From Clostridiales bacterium UBA1779 (GTDB lineage Bacteria > Bacillota > Clostridia > Oscillospirales > CAG-272): a stretch of DNA of 5,362 bases. The stretch's first letter is position 1. Every line of letters starts with the position of its first letter. The notes under the pieces were generated by a model, which worked only from the letters and a program-made list of their open reading frames with translations, was not told the origin of the DNA and made no database searches. Below, piece by piece: positions 5,356 through 5,362 of the stretch. Where the stretch lies: the NCBI GenBank assembly GCA_002314565.1, contig DCGL01000011.1, forward strand, positions 1 through 5,362, given 5' to 3'. The position numbers and the translations under genes are program-made.

Positions 5356-5362
5356 CCTTTCT
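5356..5362 (-). promoter_or_regulatory. Ribosome binding site of the foldase lipoprotein gene
   Basis: AGAAAGG on the minus strand at the window's right edge, 12 bases before the ATG at 5343. The spacing is somewhat long, but the signal peptide starts at this ATG and no better start exists. Confidence 0.5.

Overview
The window looks like a piece of a Bacillota chromosome, probably Clostridia and perhaps near the gut or rumen Oscillospiraceae. This rests on a mini-ribonuclease III gene, a lipoprotein foldase of the PrsA type, intracellular GxDLY-type SGNH hydrolases, AAAGG/GGAG ribosome binding sites and moderate base composition. The taxonomic call is an inference; there is no rRNA or other strong marker. 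Every gene I support lies on the minus strand, so transcription runs from the right edge to the left.

Layout in transcription order: (1) 5343-4276, an exported lipoprotein with a parvulin-like foldase domain; (2) 4279-3191, joined to it by an ATGA start/stop overlap, a single-pass membrane-anchored protein with a large external domain of unknown function; (3) 3116-2049 and (4) 1907-798, two tandem paralogous SGNH/GDSL hydrolases without export signals; (5) 801-391, mini-RNase III (mrnC), joined to the second hydrolase by another ATGA overlap; (6) 158-1, the first 52 codons of a cyclophilin-type peptidyl-prolyl isomerase that runs off the left edge.

The genes form two translationally coupled pairs (foldase lipoprotein + membrane protein; hydrolase + mrnC), with the other hydrolase between them. 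The gaps are 74, 141 and 232 bases. No convincing rho-independent terminator is visible in any of them, so one transcript could cover much of the window. The shared theme, if there is one, is envelope protein folding (two PPIase-fold families) plus deacylation of an unknown substrate; that link is inference.

The most unusual structure is the 141-base gap between the two hydrolase genes. It is almost entirely two degenerate copies, about 62-64 bases each, of the 3' end of the upstream hydrolase gene, giving three units in register. Both non-coding copies can fold into an 8-bp hairpin in the transcript. No mobile element, CRISPR array, tRNA, rRNA or recognisable defence system is present.
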